DNA from: Microplitis mediator
Lineage: Eukaryota > Arthropoda > Insecta > Hymenoptera > Braconidae
Length of the DNA: 64,000 bases
Direction of reading: 5' to 3'
NCBI RefSeq assembly: GCF_029852145.1
Contig: NC_079976.1
Location: 930,001-994,000, forward strand
In this document: piece after piece, positions 48,601 through 54,239 of the stretch
Numbering within the stretch: position 1 is the stretch's first letter
How the letters are laid out: every line of letters begins with the position of its first letter
The notes under the pieces: generated by a model
The model's input: the letters and a program-made list of their open reading frames with translations, nothing else
Told to the model about the DNA's origin: nothing
Database searches by the model: none
Program-made: the position numbers and the translations under genes

Positions 48601-49401
48601 AAATCGACAAAAAATCTTTGTCAATAAATTTCTAAATAAAATAAAAACCCCGGAATTTTTGAATTAAATTTAAAAAAAATTCCCGCCACTTTAATTCAAA
48701 TTTTTACTAATCGATTATCTAAAATCGACATAAAATCTTTGTCACTAAACTTCTAAATAAAATGAAAACCCTGGAATTTTTAAATTAAATTAAAAAAAAA
48801 TAATTTTCCCGCGGTTTTAAAATTCAAAAATAAAATCCGGCAACGTCGCGTAGCGGTCTTACGTTACGTTCAATACAAACAAGTAACCCAGCATAAAAAT
48901 ACAATACAACCTCATCGAGGCGCAACAAGTCGTGCCGCTCCTGTCAGATGAACGGTCACACTCTTTGAAGAAGTAACACACACACACATACACACTCAAC
49001 ACTCACACACACTTACCTCCTCATTTTTAATCGTCGCCAAAGTATTGACGTACTCCTTAAATTTGTTTCTCGCTTCAACTGCAACACAATATTTTTTTTT
49101 TTTAAATAACAATAATAATAAGCAGCCGTGTCACACAAATGAAATAAAATAAACATAAAATATTGAACACAACACACGTTGTAAACATGAGCAATCAGCT
49201 GAGGCCACGTACAGCGCACACATTTAACAATCGATAATAAATATATTAAATATATATCGACTCGGAAAACTTACCTCGCGTATCAGGGTCAGTTAAAAAA
49301 TACTTAAAGTGTTTAACTAGATCACGATTACGAGCAGAACCCCCATTTTCGAGTAAATATTTACGTATCTCAGCTAACGACAGATCACTGGGCGTCGCCA
49401 T
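3218..49401 (-). CDS. sowah: SOWAH-family ankyrin repeat protein, multi-exon, 3' end outside window
   Basis: This is the one substantial gene of the window. Exons on the minus strand at 49401-49275, 49078-49017, 47721-47140, 47067-46918, 39914-39879, 38354-38247 and probably 3229-3218 all have GT/AG borders and join in one frame without stops. Residues 1-75 form the conserved SOWAH N-terminal domain (start MATPSDLSLAEIRKYLLENG; later FKEYVNTLATIKNEE and GEKYLVLKKKY). Residues 76-257 are a disordered Pro/Ser/Asn-rich linker. Residues 258-319 contain a basic-acidic segment with VRERMQRFNRMAS. Residues 320-355 (REWLVRAAQGDYQSLAKLAA) begin the ankyrin region. The remaining ankyrin repeats, which in this family follow as a GYTALHW-like repeat, and the stop codon must lie left of base 1. 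Family members are cytoplasmic or nuclear ankyrin proteins of poorly known function. The family assignment rests on both ends of the visible protein; exon order is inferred by eye, not by transcripts. Confidence 0.82.
3728..5055. mobile_element. 1.33-kb near-perfect palindrome, GACTG-terminated foldback element
   Basis: The left arm (3728-4374) and right arm (4409-5055) are inverted copies with only a few differences that I can see (for example at 3934 versus 4846, and one base near each tip), around a 34-base spacer. The tips are GACTGTTTCA and TGAAACAGTC, flanked by TA. It has no open frame. It is related to the smaller element at 21398-22027 by termini and by internal motifs (CTTTTTTTGTAGAGC, CAAATTTCCTA). 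It lies within intron 6, or just 5' to the microexon on that strand. Confidence 0.85.
5056..7432. other. Noncoding intronic DNA with GC-richer block
   Basis: No exon is supported. The part at 6080-6720 is purine- then CpG-richer (GGGAGAGGGAGACGGGG; CCCCACGTCCCCCTG) and gives several overlapping short frames, none with a recognisable domain. A pentamer run of (TATTC)n lies at 6775-6798. Confidence 0.4.
7433..7504 (+). pseudogene. tRNA-like pseudogene or SINE head
   Basis: The 72 bases fold as a full cloverleaf: acceptor GGCCGGA/TTCGGGC (one G-G mismatch), D stem GCTC/GAGC, anticodon stem CTCGG/CCGAA, T stem CTGGG/CCCAG, with good A-box (TAGCTCAACTGG) and B-box (GGTTCGATTCC). The anticodon loop reads CGCGATA, so the invariant U33 is missing. 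The nominal anticodon CGA would need a long variable arm, which is absent. It is therefore more likely a tRNA pseudogene or the head of a SINE than a working tRNA. Confidence 0.6.
7505..9260. other. Noncoding intronic DNA, probable transposon remnants
   Basis: No exon is supported. A 107-codon open frame (8922-9245) has no family resemblance, no splice context and AT-driven composition, so I do not call it a gene. The part at 7780-8200 (ATATCTCGAGAACGACTTG and similar) looks like decayed repeat. Confidence 0.35.
9473..10200. mobile_element. CCCGGGTC-terminated element, nested (copy 1)
   Basis: Tips CCCGGGTCAAAAATAAAACT and the inverted copy ending TTTTGACCCGGG are flanked by TA at 9471-9472 and 10201-10202. 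The interior is built of AAGTCGAA/TTCGACTT modules. It is the reverse complement of the copy at 35905-36836. It interrupts the element at 9261-10376 and is itself interrupted at 9740-9944. Confidence 0.82.
9740..9944. mobile_element. 205-bp MITE with 7-bp target duplication, third level of nest
   Basis: Inverted tips CTGAAGTTAGCAGAC and GTCTGCTAACTTCAG lie just inside a 7-bp direct repeat AAATTAT (9733-9739 and 9945-9951). The related copy at 35905-36836 has a single uninterrupted ATATATAAAAATTATTTCAC at this point, so it gives the empty site. Another copy of the MITE is at 46076-46275. Confidence 0.8.
10377..13600. other. Noncoding intronic DNA with microsatellites
   Basis: No exon is supported. 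It holds a (TA)n run at 11224-11248 and a long TCTTGG/CTCTTG simple repeat at 12660-12760, which generates several low-complexity Leu/Tyr/Ser frames. A GC-richer part lies at 12790-12990 and a GTGTGAGT repeat at 13405-13436. The 146-codon minus frame at 12105-12545 is Leu/Ser/Tyr-rich and unsupported. Confidence 0.4.
12660..12760 (+). repeat. TCTTGG / CTCTTG simple repeat
   Basis: Tandem CTTACT, then TCTTGG (about five perfect units), then CTCTTG hexamers. It explains the repeated hydrophobic or Ser-Trp translations in this area. Confidence 0.75.
13631..14829. repeat. 107-bp tandem array with CACACC-AG-GGTGTG dyads
   Basis: Ten units of 107 bp run from 13745 to 14814. Each begins with the dyad CACACC AG GGTGTG. 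Dyads start at 13745, 13852, 13959, 14066, 14173, 14280, 14387, 14494 (one change), 14601 and 14708, and the last one (14814) is shortened. A single related dyad with CT spacer lies at 13631. Each unit also has a second small dyad (ATTTGTTACAAAT, or TAACAAAT forms) followed by AATGGCGGCC. Units are highly alike, so the array is young. Confidence 0.9.
14830..17664. other. Noncoding intronic DNA with a CpG-richer block
   Basis: No exon is supported. The parts at 15160-15340, 15640-15740 and 16020-16240 are richer in CpG (CGTCGACGG, GTCACCGTCGTCGCC) than the flanks and could hold an internal promoter or enhancer of the host gene. The evidence is composition only. Confidence 0.35.
17665..18784. 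repeat. 61-bp direct repeat bracketing the CACGG element
   Basis: TACTGACAGTTCGAATGTCC... through ...AATTTTTCGACC occurs at 17665-17725 and again at 18723-18784, with one substitution and one T-run length change. The element lies exactly between the two copies. Confidence 0.85.
17728..18722. mobile_element. CACGG-terminated element filled with ATGGGAA/TTCCCAT palindromes
   Basis: Inverted tips CACGGAAAGAAAATTATGGG and its counterpart ending TTTTCTTTCCGTG enclose 995 bp, flanked by TA. Most of the interior is a dense run of ATGGGAAT...ATTCCCAT units about 20-25 bases long in alternating orientation, with a non-repetitive middle at about 18085-18300. There is no open frame. Outside the TA is a 61-bp direct repeat (17665-17725 and 18723-18784). 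Confidence 0.85.
18840..18935 (-). repeat. tRNA-derived SINE-like fragment
   Basis: On the minus strand the sequence reads GACTCCGTAACC, then GGTCGGCGGTTCGAATCCC and GCCGTCGGTC. This is a clear B box (18871-18880) with T-stem GGCGG/CCGCC and a plausible acceptor 3' strand. The 5' half (D arm) is only weakly tRNA-like. It is followed by an AT-rich tail. It lies right beside the 61-bp repeat. Confidence 0.55.
18936..21397. other. Noncoding intronic DNA with simple repeats
   Basis: No exon is supported. It contains an (AGACAG/AGACTG)n run at 19405-19440, (TATAGA)n at 20463-20488, (TTA)n at 20848-20876 and (CCTCGT)n at 20898-20925. Short frames over these are low-complexity. A moderately GC-rich part lies at 19600-19800. 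Confidence 0.4.
21398..22027. mobile_element. GACTG-terminated MITE related to the long palindrome
   Basis: Tips GACTGATTCAAAAAAATCGA and the inverted copy ending TTTGAGTCAGTC are flanked by TA. Its interior shares motifs with 3728-5055 (GACCTTTTTTGTAGAGC, ATTAAGAGCTCA), but it is not a full palindrome. No open frame. Confidence 0.75.
22028..25332. other. Noncoding intronic DNA with a local duplication
   Basis: No exon is supported. It includes a decayed GGGGCA...-type piece at 22075-22345, the 234-bp duplication listed separately, and a T-run at 24621-24650. The rest is AT-rich with no recognisable feature. Confidence 0.35.
23484..23947. repeat. Tandem duplication of ~234 bp
   Basis: The unit beginning TTTTAGAAACGGGCAAATTT and ending ACTAGGGAATTCT occurs twice head-to-tail, with scattered substitutions. 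Confidence 0.8.
25333..26370. mobile_element. Outer GGGCAAAACGGG-type element
   Basis: The left tip GGGAAAGATCGGGCAAAACG and a right inverted tip near 26345-26370 (CATTTTGCCCGCCTTTTCCT) bracket about 1 kb. The part at 25550-25640 (TTGAACGGATGAACCGATTT) looks like part of a dispersed repeat. Contains the related element 25781-26272. Confidence 0.6.
25781..26272. mobile_element. GGGGCAGGGGGGCAAAACGGG element nested in a relative
   Basis: Tips GGGGCAGGGGGGCAAAACGG and the inverted copy ending GTTTTGCCCCCCCTTCTCC are flanked by TA (25779-25780, 26273-26274). Interior motifs GGGATAC and GTATCCCATTTTGC pair with each other. Confidence 0.7.
26371..29078. other. Noncoding intronic DNA
   Basis: No exon is supported. 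It has an (AAAGT)n-like run at 26850-26866 and a GGAAGGAAGG run at 26894-26911. Minus-strand frames at 27454-27819 are Leu/Ile/Ser/Phe-rich and chance-like. A CpG-richer part lies at 28070-28160. Confidence 0.35.
29079..30174. mobile_element. CCCGAGTCGAAATTT-terminated element with nested insert
   Basis: The left tip CCCGAGTCGAAATTTAGAGC and the right inverted tip AGGCTTTAAATTTCGACTGG (to about 30174) bound a region of repeated GGACCT/AGGTCC and GGCTC modules. It is split by the element at 29148-29876. Confidence 0.65.
29148..29876. mobile_element. CTCTCTAAAAC-terminated element, nested
   Basis: Tips CTCTCTAAAACTAAATTAGT and the inverted copy ending TTTAGTTTTAGAGAG are flanked by TA. The ends are made of repeated AATTAGTGA/TCACTAATT modules. 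The middle (29340-29700) is AT-rich and unrepetitive. Confidence 0.75.
30175..31539. other. Noncoding intronic DNA
   Basis: No exon is supported. The short frames at 30159-30503 and 30920-31258 have no domain signal. A GTGGAT repeat lies at 31122-31140. Confidence 0.35.
31540..31862. mobile_element. Probable MITE with TTGGCCAAT/ATCGGCC modules
   Basis: Possible tips ATCCCATACAAA (31541) and TTTGTATGGAAT (31848-31859) enclose many inverted ATTGGCCAAT, TGGCCAATNNTTGG and CGGCCGATG modules. The target duplication is not clear. Confidence 0.5.
31863..35904. other. Noncoding intronic DNA
   Basis: No exon is supported. It has a (TA)n run at 33167-33192 and a CTCTACTCT/TCTGGTCTC run at 35088-35130. 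Part 33960-34540 is AT-rich with many AAATTTC repeats. Short frames (32519-32827, 33675-33959, 35202-35510) have no recognisable motif or splice context. Confidence 0.35.
35905..36836. mobile_element. CCCGGGTC-terminated element (copy 2) with nested CACTG insert
   Basis: This is the reverse complement of 9473-10200, with the same tips and TA on both sides (35903-35904, 36837-36838). It lacks the 205-bp MITE of copy 1 but carries another insert at 36214-36621. Confidence 0.82.
36214..36621. mobile_element. CACTG-terminated MITE, nested
   Basis: Tips CACTGAAAAAAAGATTTATT and the inverted copy ending TTTCTTTTTTTCAGTG enclose 408 bp of AAATAAAT/ATTTATTTG modules. The flanks show a 2-bp CA duplication. 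Copy 1 (9473-10200) has the uninterrupted GCATGATTCA at this point. CACTG tips with 2-3 bp duplications fit the animal EnSpm/CACTA group. Confidence 0.78.
36837..38246. other. Noncoding intronic DNA
   Basis: No exon is supported. There is an (ACAGAA)n run at 37168-37198. The part at 37800-37990 is slightly GC-richer. Confidence 0.35.
38247..38354 (-). CDS. sowah: SOWAH gene coding exon 6 (start of ankyrin region)
   Basis: This exon has 108 bases (36 codons, residues 320-355), with acceptor TTTTTTATAG and donor GTGAGT. It encodes QQLDGKAREWLVRAAQGDYQ and then SLAKLAAEEPRLTRQK, the first helix-turn-helix of the SOWAH ankyrin region, which carries the family's W and aromatic-rich start. Its first 17 bases and its acceptor are shared with the adjoining 500-bp tandem array, so copies of the acceptor exist upstream in the intron. 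The next exon must begin in phase 0. Confidence 0.85.
38338..39870. repeat. ~500-bp tandem array spanning intron 5 and the exon 6 acceptor
   Basis: Three units begin at 38338, 38837 and 39334, and a fourth partial one at 39843. Each starts TTTCCATCCAATTGTTG (or TTCCATGCAAAATTGTTG in the last two) and continues ATAAAAAAATAATTCACTAAAAT... The first unit overlaps the first codons of exon 6. The array fills nearly all of the 1.5-kb intron. Confidence 0.88.
39879..39914 (-). CDS. sowah: SOWAH gene coding exon 5 (36-base acidic exon)
   Basis: A 36-base, phase 0-0 exon encodes GADEDDSASVAS (residues 308-319). The acceptor is GTTTGTTACAG and the donor GTAAGTAT, both close to consensus. Because it is a multiple of three and flanked by long introns, it could be skipped without changing the frame. 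The donor side touches the fourth, partial copy of the 500-bp tandem repeat that fills the next intron. Confidence 0.78.
39915..41244. other. Intron 4 sequence, left part
   Basis: No further exon is supported. A (GAT)n run lies at 40717-40739. The rest is unrepetitive. Confidence 0.35.
41245..41734. mobile_element. GGGGAGGGTGGGGCAAAGT-terminated MITE
   Basis: The tips GGGGAGGGTGGGGCAAAGT and their exact inverted copy ending ACTTTGCCCCACCCTCCCC are flanked by TA. Internal GGGCCCACTTTGCCCC-like modules recur. It belongs with 25781-26272. Confidence 0.85.
41735..46075. other. Intron 4 sequence, central part, with GC-rich blocks
   Basis: No exon is supported. The parts at 41990-42360 and 44740-45070 are richer in GC and CpG than the surroundings. 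A (TAG/CTAGCT)n run lies at 45286-45335. Alternative first exons of the SOWAH gene could hide here but none can be shown. Confidence 0.35.
46076..46275. mobile_element. MITE with 7-bp target duplication (copy 2)
   Basis: It is about 80% similar by eye to 9740-9944, in the same orientation: CTGAAGTTAGCCGACGTCTA at the left and TTAATTGTCTGTTAACTTGA at the right. It is flanked by a direct repeat AATTCAA (46069-46075 and 46276-46282). Confidence 0.75.
46283..46917. other. Intron 4 sequence, right part
   Basis: Unrepetitive AT-rich DNA up to the donor of exon 4; no feature recognised. Confidence 0.4.
46918..47067 (-). CDS. sowah: SOWAH gene coding exon 4
   Basis: This exon has 150 bases (50 codons, residues 258-307), with acceptor CCATCAG and donor GTATTT. 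It encodes EDEGPPESLGTSELPSVRER, then MQRFNRMASETDLHG and a basic tail AAKKRSDK-like. The VRERxQRFNRMAS block is conserved-looking and precedes the ankyrin region, as in other SOWAH proteins. Phase is 0 on both sides. The intron after it is 7.0 kb. Confidence 0.85.
47140..47721 (-). CDS. sowah: SOWAH gene coding exon 3 (proline/serine-rich linker)
   Basis: The exon has 582 bases (194 codons, residues 64-257) between an acceptor TTATTCCAG and a donor GTATCGG. It begins GEKYLVLKKKY, the end of the conserved N-terminal domain. It continues as a disordered linker with many Pro, Ser and Asn, including a PPPY motif (residues 109-112, a typical WW-domain ligand) and PPVPPRR (residues 224-230, a typical SH3 ligand). 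The middle has short NPxFGS-like repeats (around residues 170-195). The end is Lys/Glu/Asn-rich. An open frame continues past the donor into the intron for a further 60 bases; the exon end is placed at the donor because that joins the next exon in frame with a 72-bp intron. The ligand motifs are visible; binding is inference. Confidence 0.88.
48060..48815. repeat. ~123-bp tandem array in intron 2
   Basis: Six units start with ATTCCCGCC at 48068, 48191, 48314, 48438, 48558 and 48679, plus a decayed seventh near 48803. Each contains TTTTTACTAATCGATTATCT and CCCCGGAATTTTTAAATTAA. The first three are almost identical, so the left end expanded last. Confidence 0.9.
49017..49078 (-). CDS. sowah: SOWAH gene coding exon 2
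   Basis: This 62-base exon is bounded by GTTGCAG and GTAAGT. It completes codon 43 (GTT, Val) and encodes EARNKFKEYVNTLATIKNEE, the second half of the SOWAH N-terminal domain. With exon 1 it makes exactly 63 codons, so the next exon starts in phase 0. It is followed by a 1.3 kb intron that carries a 123-bp tandem array. Confidence 0.87.
49275..49401 (-). CDS. sowah: SOWAH gene coding exon 1 (start codon)
   Basis: The exon runs from the ATG at 49401 and encodes residues 1-42 plus one base of codon 43, ending before the donor GTAAGT. The start context is good (AAAG before ATGG). The sequence SLAEIRKYLLENG-GSARNRDLVKHFKYFLTDP is the first half of the winged-helix-like SOWAH N-terminal domain: a helix, a Gly-rich turn, then the NxDLVKHFK helix. 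No in-frame upstream exon is needed, because the family normally starts within a few residues of this helix. Intron 1 behind it is only 196 bp. Confidence 0.88.
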
Positions 49402-49500
49402 CTTTGTCTCGACTGAGCGACGCCCGCGCCTCTAGCGCCGGGAAAATTCAAAATTTAAATCTCGGATCAGTTCGCGCGCGGTCGGTAATCAAACGCTCTG
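49402..49500 (-). promoter_or_regulatory. GC-rich 5' flank of the SOWAH gene
   Basis: Directly upstream of the start codon lies a short CpG- and GC-rich stretch (GCGACGCCCGCGCC, GTTCGCGCGCGG) within otherwise AT-rich DNA. No TATA box is apparent at a sensible distance. It probably holds the 5' UTR and core promoter. Confidence 0.4.
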
Positions 49501-51619
49501 TTGTATTATGACCCAAGATATATGTATGTATATGTATAAATATATGAATATATATATTATTTATGAATATAATCTACGGCTAAAATTGATGTGTTCATTT
49601 CTCATTCGAAATTCGATCGGAGTCTAATTAAATAATTGATTGATTGATTAATTAATTAATTTATTTATTTATTGGGGGCCTTAATAATTCAAATAATGCG
49701 TCGGGTATTTAAAAAGTATTTCTAGTGGATTAGTGTTTGAATCCAAAAAGGATTTTTCTGTTTTTAAATCAACGACTCGGATTTTTTATTTATTTAAAAT
49801 AATGGGAGCTTAGTTTGGGAGACAAAAAGTCCATTTATTGGAGATGAATTTTTTATTTTTATTCTGTGTTTAAATAAAGAGAGGAATAAATACAAGAAAT
49901 AAAAAATAAAAGGAAGAATAAAATAAATGTAGGATTTATTGAAAGCTTTTCACCGTACACTGTACCAGCATCCGGAAAATTCGAATTTATCGTCATGTGC
50001 CGGACTGTTAACATTCGTACTTTTTAATTTTTTACTTTTTTATTTTTCCCTACTATTGTTATCATTATTTTTTACTTTTGGTCCTTGAAAAATTTTGGCG
50101 CCATTTTTTTTTTAAATTTAAAATTACGAAATTTTTTCTAGATGCTGCTGGTGATCTTGAGGATTTCAACGTCGGTCGAAATTCACCAAAAAAATGTAAG
50201 TTCTACATATTTAGTATATATGAGTACTGGAATTATCAATCCAGTATATGAATATTCGATATAAATTTTTGGAGCAGATGAATTTTAGTTAAAAATTTGA
50301 AAGTTAATTTTTTGGGAGCCGATAATTAGATTCGATTAAAAATAAAAAAAGAACAATAATAATTACTAAATATGTAGTTGATCATTTGGATTAGCTCTCG
50401 GTAAATCGTGTAGGAATGCCTTGAACCCGGTATGCAATGATCCCCCGAACATTAGCACTGGTGATGTTTTTGCCCAAGAATTCCTCAGCGACATAAAGTC
50501 TCGCGTGCACGCTTATATTTTCTTCCTTTCTCTCTCTTTATTTATTTATTTCTGCATGTCTATAGTAAAAATAAAAGACATTAAATATCTACCGCATCTA
50601 TATACTCATACATATATATAAATATATGCGGCAAAAAATATCTATCCCATCTCTCTACTCAGTTCTTGCCCTGTCGACAACAATTTATCAATTTCAATCA
50701 TGTGAACCCAATAAAAGCGACAAATAATACGGACGTGTCATTAAAAAAATTATTGATTCGCTAATTATGCTCGCTCACATTTACACAGTACATATGTATG
50801 TATATAAATATATATGTATGTGCATAGAGGAATCCGACAAGTTCAGTATTGTTTGTCTTTCCCACGAGGTCGCATAAAAATATAAGAAAAAAAAATAATT
50901 TTCTATTTTATTTGATCTTCGGGGTCTCGGGACATTTGTCAGCCTCTTCGCTGGCTAAATAATTCGCGTAATATGCAATTTACTCAGGTTAAGTAATTAT
51001 ATGTAGACGTACAATGCAAACGTGTAAGTGATTTAAGGCTTCTACGTAATGTTCAAGTGTTTAATTGCCGTTTTCAAGGTCTTTATTTTATTTTAACTCA
51101 TCAACTACCCGACTAATTAATTTAATTCTTAATTCAATTATTCGGATAATTTATTATTATCCATCGCAAGTCTAAAAACAGAATAAAATTCATGTAAAAT
51201 ATGTATTCCAGATATTGGATTGAAGCATAAGAATATTTGTTATTTGCTGTTATTATTAAAGCACGAAATTAAATAAAAAAACATTAGAAACCATAAAAAT
51301 AATAACCAATTGAGCGTCCGCGTCGAGGCCTCCGTACTTAAAATAATAAAATTACCGGGTAGCTCGGCCTCTATCCGCGTAATAAGCCACGGGGAAACCC
51401 GCGGATGTCATGTTTGTCGTATTCCACTGCTGTGCGTAAGTAAAAAACTATAACTCGCAAGCCCTATAGAGCCCGTTAGAAAATACTAGACTAGAATAGA
51501 CGAGCAAAGCCGATGTATGAAGAGTAAAAATGCGGGAGAAAAGTAACGAGCAAGTAAACCGAGTAAGTACACGAGGTACGCAGGCCCAACGGGGGCAGGT
51601 ATTGGCGCCACCTCCATAC
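49501..51619. other. Intergenic region between divergent genes
   Basis: AT-rich DNA with TATATG-type simple sequence (49518-49560, 50795-50822) and (ATTA/TTTA)n at 49640-49672. No gene is supported. Confidence 0.4.
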
Positions 51620-52090
51620 TAGAGACTTAGGCCTCAACTGTCTCTGTCTCTCTCTTCCTCTTTCCACGCAACCCCATCGGCACCCAGCTCTCTCGGTCTC
51701 TCTTCTCTCAGTTCTCCTACTATACGCGACTGAAACCCCCACGCACGATTAAAGACCGAGGTCTCTCTCGAATGCGCGATACTCTGGTTACTCCCTCTCA
51801 CTCTACTCCGCTCCATCGGGAACCAACCGGCACTACTTGGGCTCTCTCCACCTTGGTCTGTCTCTCTTCCGCGTTCGCGGTTTACTCCATCTCACTCGAT
51901 AGCCAGCTCTCTGATGCTGCTGCTGGTGCTCCTGCTATCTGCAACCGCGGTCTCTGGCTCCACTTACCCAACCTAACCCTCGGGGCAACTTCATTCCACG
52001 TTAACTGACCACCACCGTCGGCCGCCCTAGTCGTCATCGCCGTCATCCTCGCTGACGTTTACGCTGACGTTCTCCTTTTACTCCACTCGG
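51620..52090 (+). promoter_or_regulatory. CT-rich (GAGA-type) and GC-rich upstream region
   Basis: Repeated CTCTCTC runs (51640-51960) and then a GC-rich block with GTCGTC/GACGTT repeats stand out against AT-rich surroundings 270-730 bases before the plus-strand start codon. GAGA-factor-like CT tracts are common at insect promoters. I infer the promoter and 5' UTR of the plus-strand gene here; no TATA box or initiator can be fixed. Confidence 0.4.
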
Positions 52091-52352
52091 TTCTGTTTAT
52101 TTTTAACGCGCCGGCAAATAAATCGTTTGTTTAATAAATACTGAATATCAAAGGACATCAAGGTTTTTTTTTACTTGGAGACTTATAAATGGAGATTTTA
52201 ATAAAAATAAATGTAATAAATCAGTGCAGTGGGTTCAGTGATTAATAAAAGTGGGAAATAAAATTTGAGTTATTAATTGCGAGTAAAATAAAGTGGACGA
52301 AAAATAATAGTAGTAGTAATAATAATAAAAAAAGACTGGGTTTCAGTGAAGG

Positions 52353-52466
52353 ATGGACATGCAAGAGGATTGCTGGGAACACGTGGGACTCCTTCAGGAC
52401 GTTTCCGGTTCGGGACAACCAACGCCGCCTGATTTAAATCCCGCGTTTCTTTGTAATCAACAACAA
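52353..52466 (+). CDS. First coding exon of an unidentified plus-strand gene
   Basis: The exon opens with ATG at 52353 and is preceded in frame by TGA at 52347, so this is the first possible start. It has 38 codons: MDMQEDCWEHVGLLQDVSGS, then a Pro-rich piece GQPTPPDLNPAF and CNQQQ, ending at a strong donor (CAA before GTGAGT) in phase 0. The open frame runs on into intron sequence but turns low-complexity at once. The stretch GGGTTTCAG just before the TGA could be a 3' splice site, so a 5' UTR exon may lie upstream. The acidic, Pro/Gln-containing start would suit a nuclear protein, but I do not recognise the family. The gene points away from the SOWAH gene and continues to the right. Confidence 0.6.
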
Positions 52467-54239
52467 GTGAGTACTTTTTTATTTTTATTTTATTATTTAT
52501 TTTTTTTATTTACGCGGCTGTTTGTGCTGGAGGGTGGGAAGCTCGGCCGGGATGATTTATTTTTGGAGCGAACGCGGAATTGAGAGATGGGAATTAATTT
52601 TAAGGAGTGAGACAGATTGGGTGCGTCAGACACGGCGCCAATTACGCTCGGCGACGGTTCGACGTATGCCATGTACTCGCTTTGGGACATATCGGTAACC
52701 GCTAATATTTGAGAGCGTGGAGACTGAATTATCGATTTCGTGAATCCGTTATCAGACAGCATGCCAATCGTTATTATCCATCAGTTTCCGGTTTTAATGG
52801 GATACATATGCATGTCGTTAATTTATTTTTTTTCAAATTTAATTTTTAATTGAAACAAAAAAAAATTTCTCATCCGATTTCCATAAAAAAATTCACGTGT
52901 AATTTTTCAAAATTTATTTAAAAAAAAAAAAAAACTCCAAATTGTAAAATTGAATTTTTACACTCGCGTGACGGAATAAAATCCACAATGACTCAAAAAA
53001 AAATCGCGATCTCGTTAAAACGGCAAACTAAACAATTAATCAGCTTACGTGCGCATCTAATTCTAAAATCCAAGCAGCAGATCCCCTCACTCGCACATCA
53101 CAAAAAGGCCAGCGAGACTTATAATGCATCCCATAAAAGAGATAGTGAGCCAAAGGGTGAAAGTATCGGTTTAAAAAACCGGGGCGTTGGTTACGGGGCT
53201 GCCCTGTAATCATCCCTCGAAAATTATAGGCATTTAGTCGGTGGGCACAACTACACACCACACATCTTACACTCCAGACTGCACACTCGGGTTATCATGA
53301 ATGAGCAGAGTGCGGAGTAGAGCCGCGGAGCGGACAGTTAACTTTAAGAATAAGAAAAGATATCGGTGGCATCATCGGCAAGCGTTAAGGGCGCGTGCAG
53401 CAAAAGCCCGTCGGCAGCTCCCTTCTCACACGCACCTGCTCCTCCTTCTCCTTCTCCCCATCCTCCAACATCTCCTCCACCCTTTTATCTCTTTTATTCC
53501 CTCTATTACTTCCTCTATACAACTCTACACTTTTATTTAAAACCCAACTCACTCTCTATTAAAGTATAAATTTATTTAAACGTTTACTTTACTCCTAACT
53601 CTGGTCGTTTATTAAAAAATTTTCTGATACCAATCAAATTATATGACCCCCATTATTAAATTTATATTTTATATATTTCTAGCCAACTTTTATTTACAAA
53701 TTTATCGCGTACTTTGTTGCCCGAGTGCTCTGGCGACACACGAGTCCTCGAGTTTCGTCTTGAGACACGATTATTTAATTGATAATAATAATAAATGTCC
53801 CCTTTTGGTATAATAATAAACTGAGAGGATGTACGTACGTGTTCTTTTATCGTTTATGACGAGACAGTCACACTCGTGCACATGCGAAAAATTTAAAAAC
53901 CGCAGTAATATGTACGGTGTTTATGTTGCTGGTGTACCGGCGGTTTCCTCGATCGCCCGAAAACGAAAACGAAATCGCAGGTGCAAGTGTCCTTATTTAT
54001 AGACACATATATCGTTATTACGATGAATTATAGATTTTTTTTTTTTATTTATTTACTGATTTATTTGCTGTATTATTTTCGTAATTTGCCTGTTTATTTT
54101 TATGAGGGTGATTTTAATAATTTTTTTTTTTTTCGGATTATGGGCAGCGGGGAATTTATTTTGGTAATAGAGAAATTAAGGAGTTTTTTTATTATTATTG
54201 TTAATTATTTTTAAATTGATAATTTTATTTTTTAAACGG
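52467..54239 (+). other. Start of the first intron of the plus-strand gene
   Basis: No further exon is supported. CT-rich sequence (CTCCTCCTTCTCCTTCTCCC) at 53440-53480 gives Leu/Pro-rich frames. The GC-richer part at 53300-53420 has no recognisable coding signal. Confidence 0.35.
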
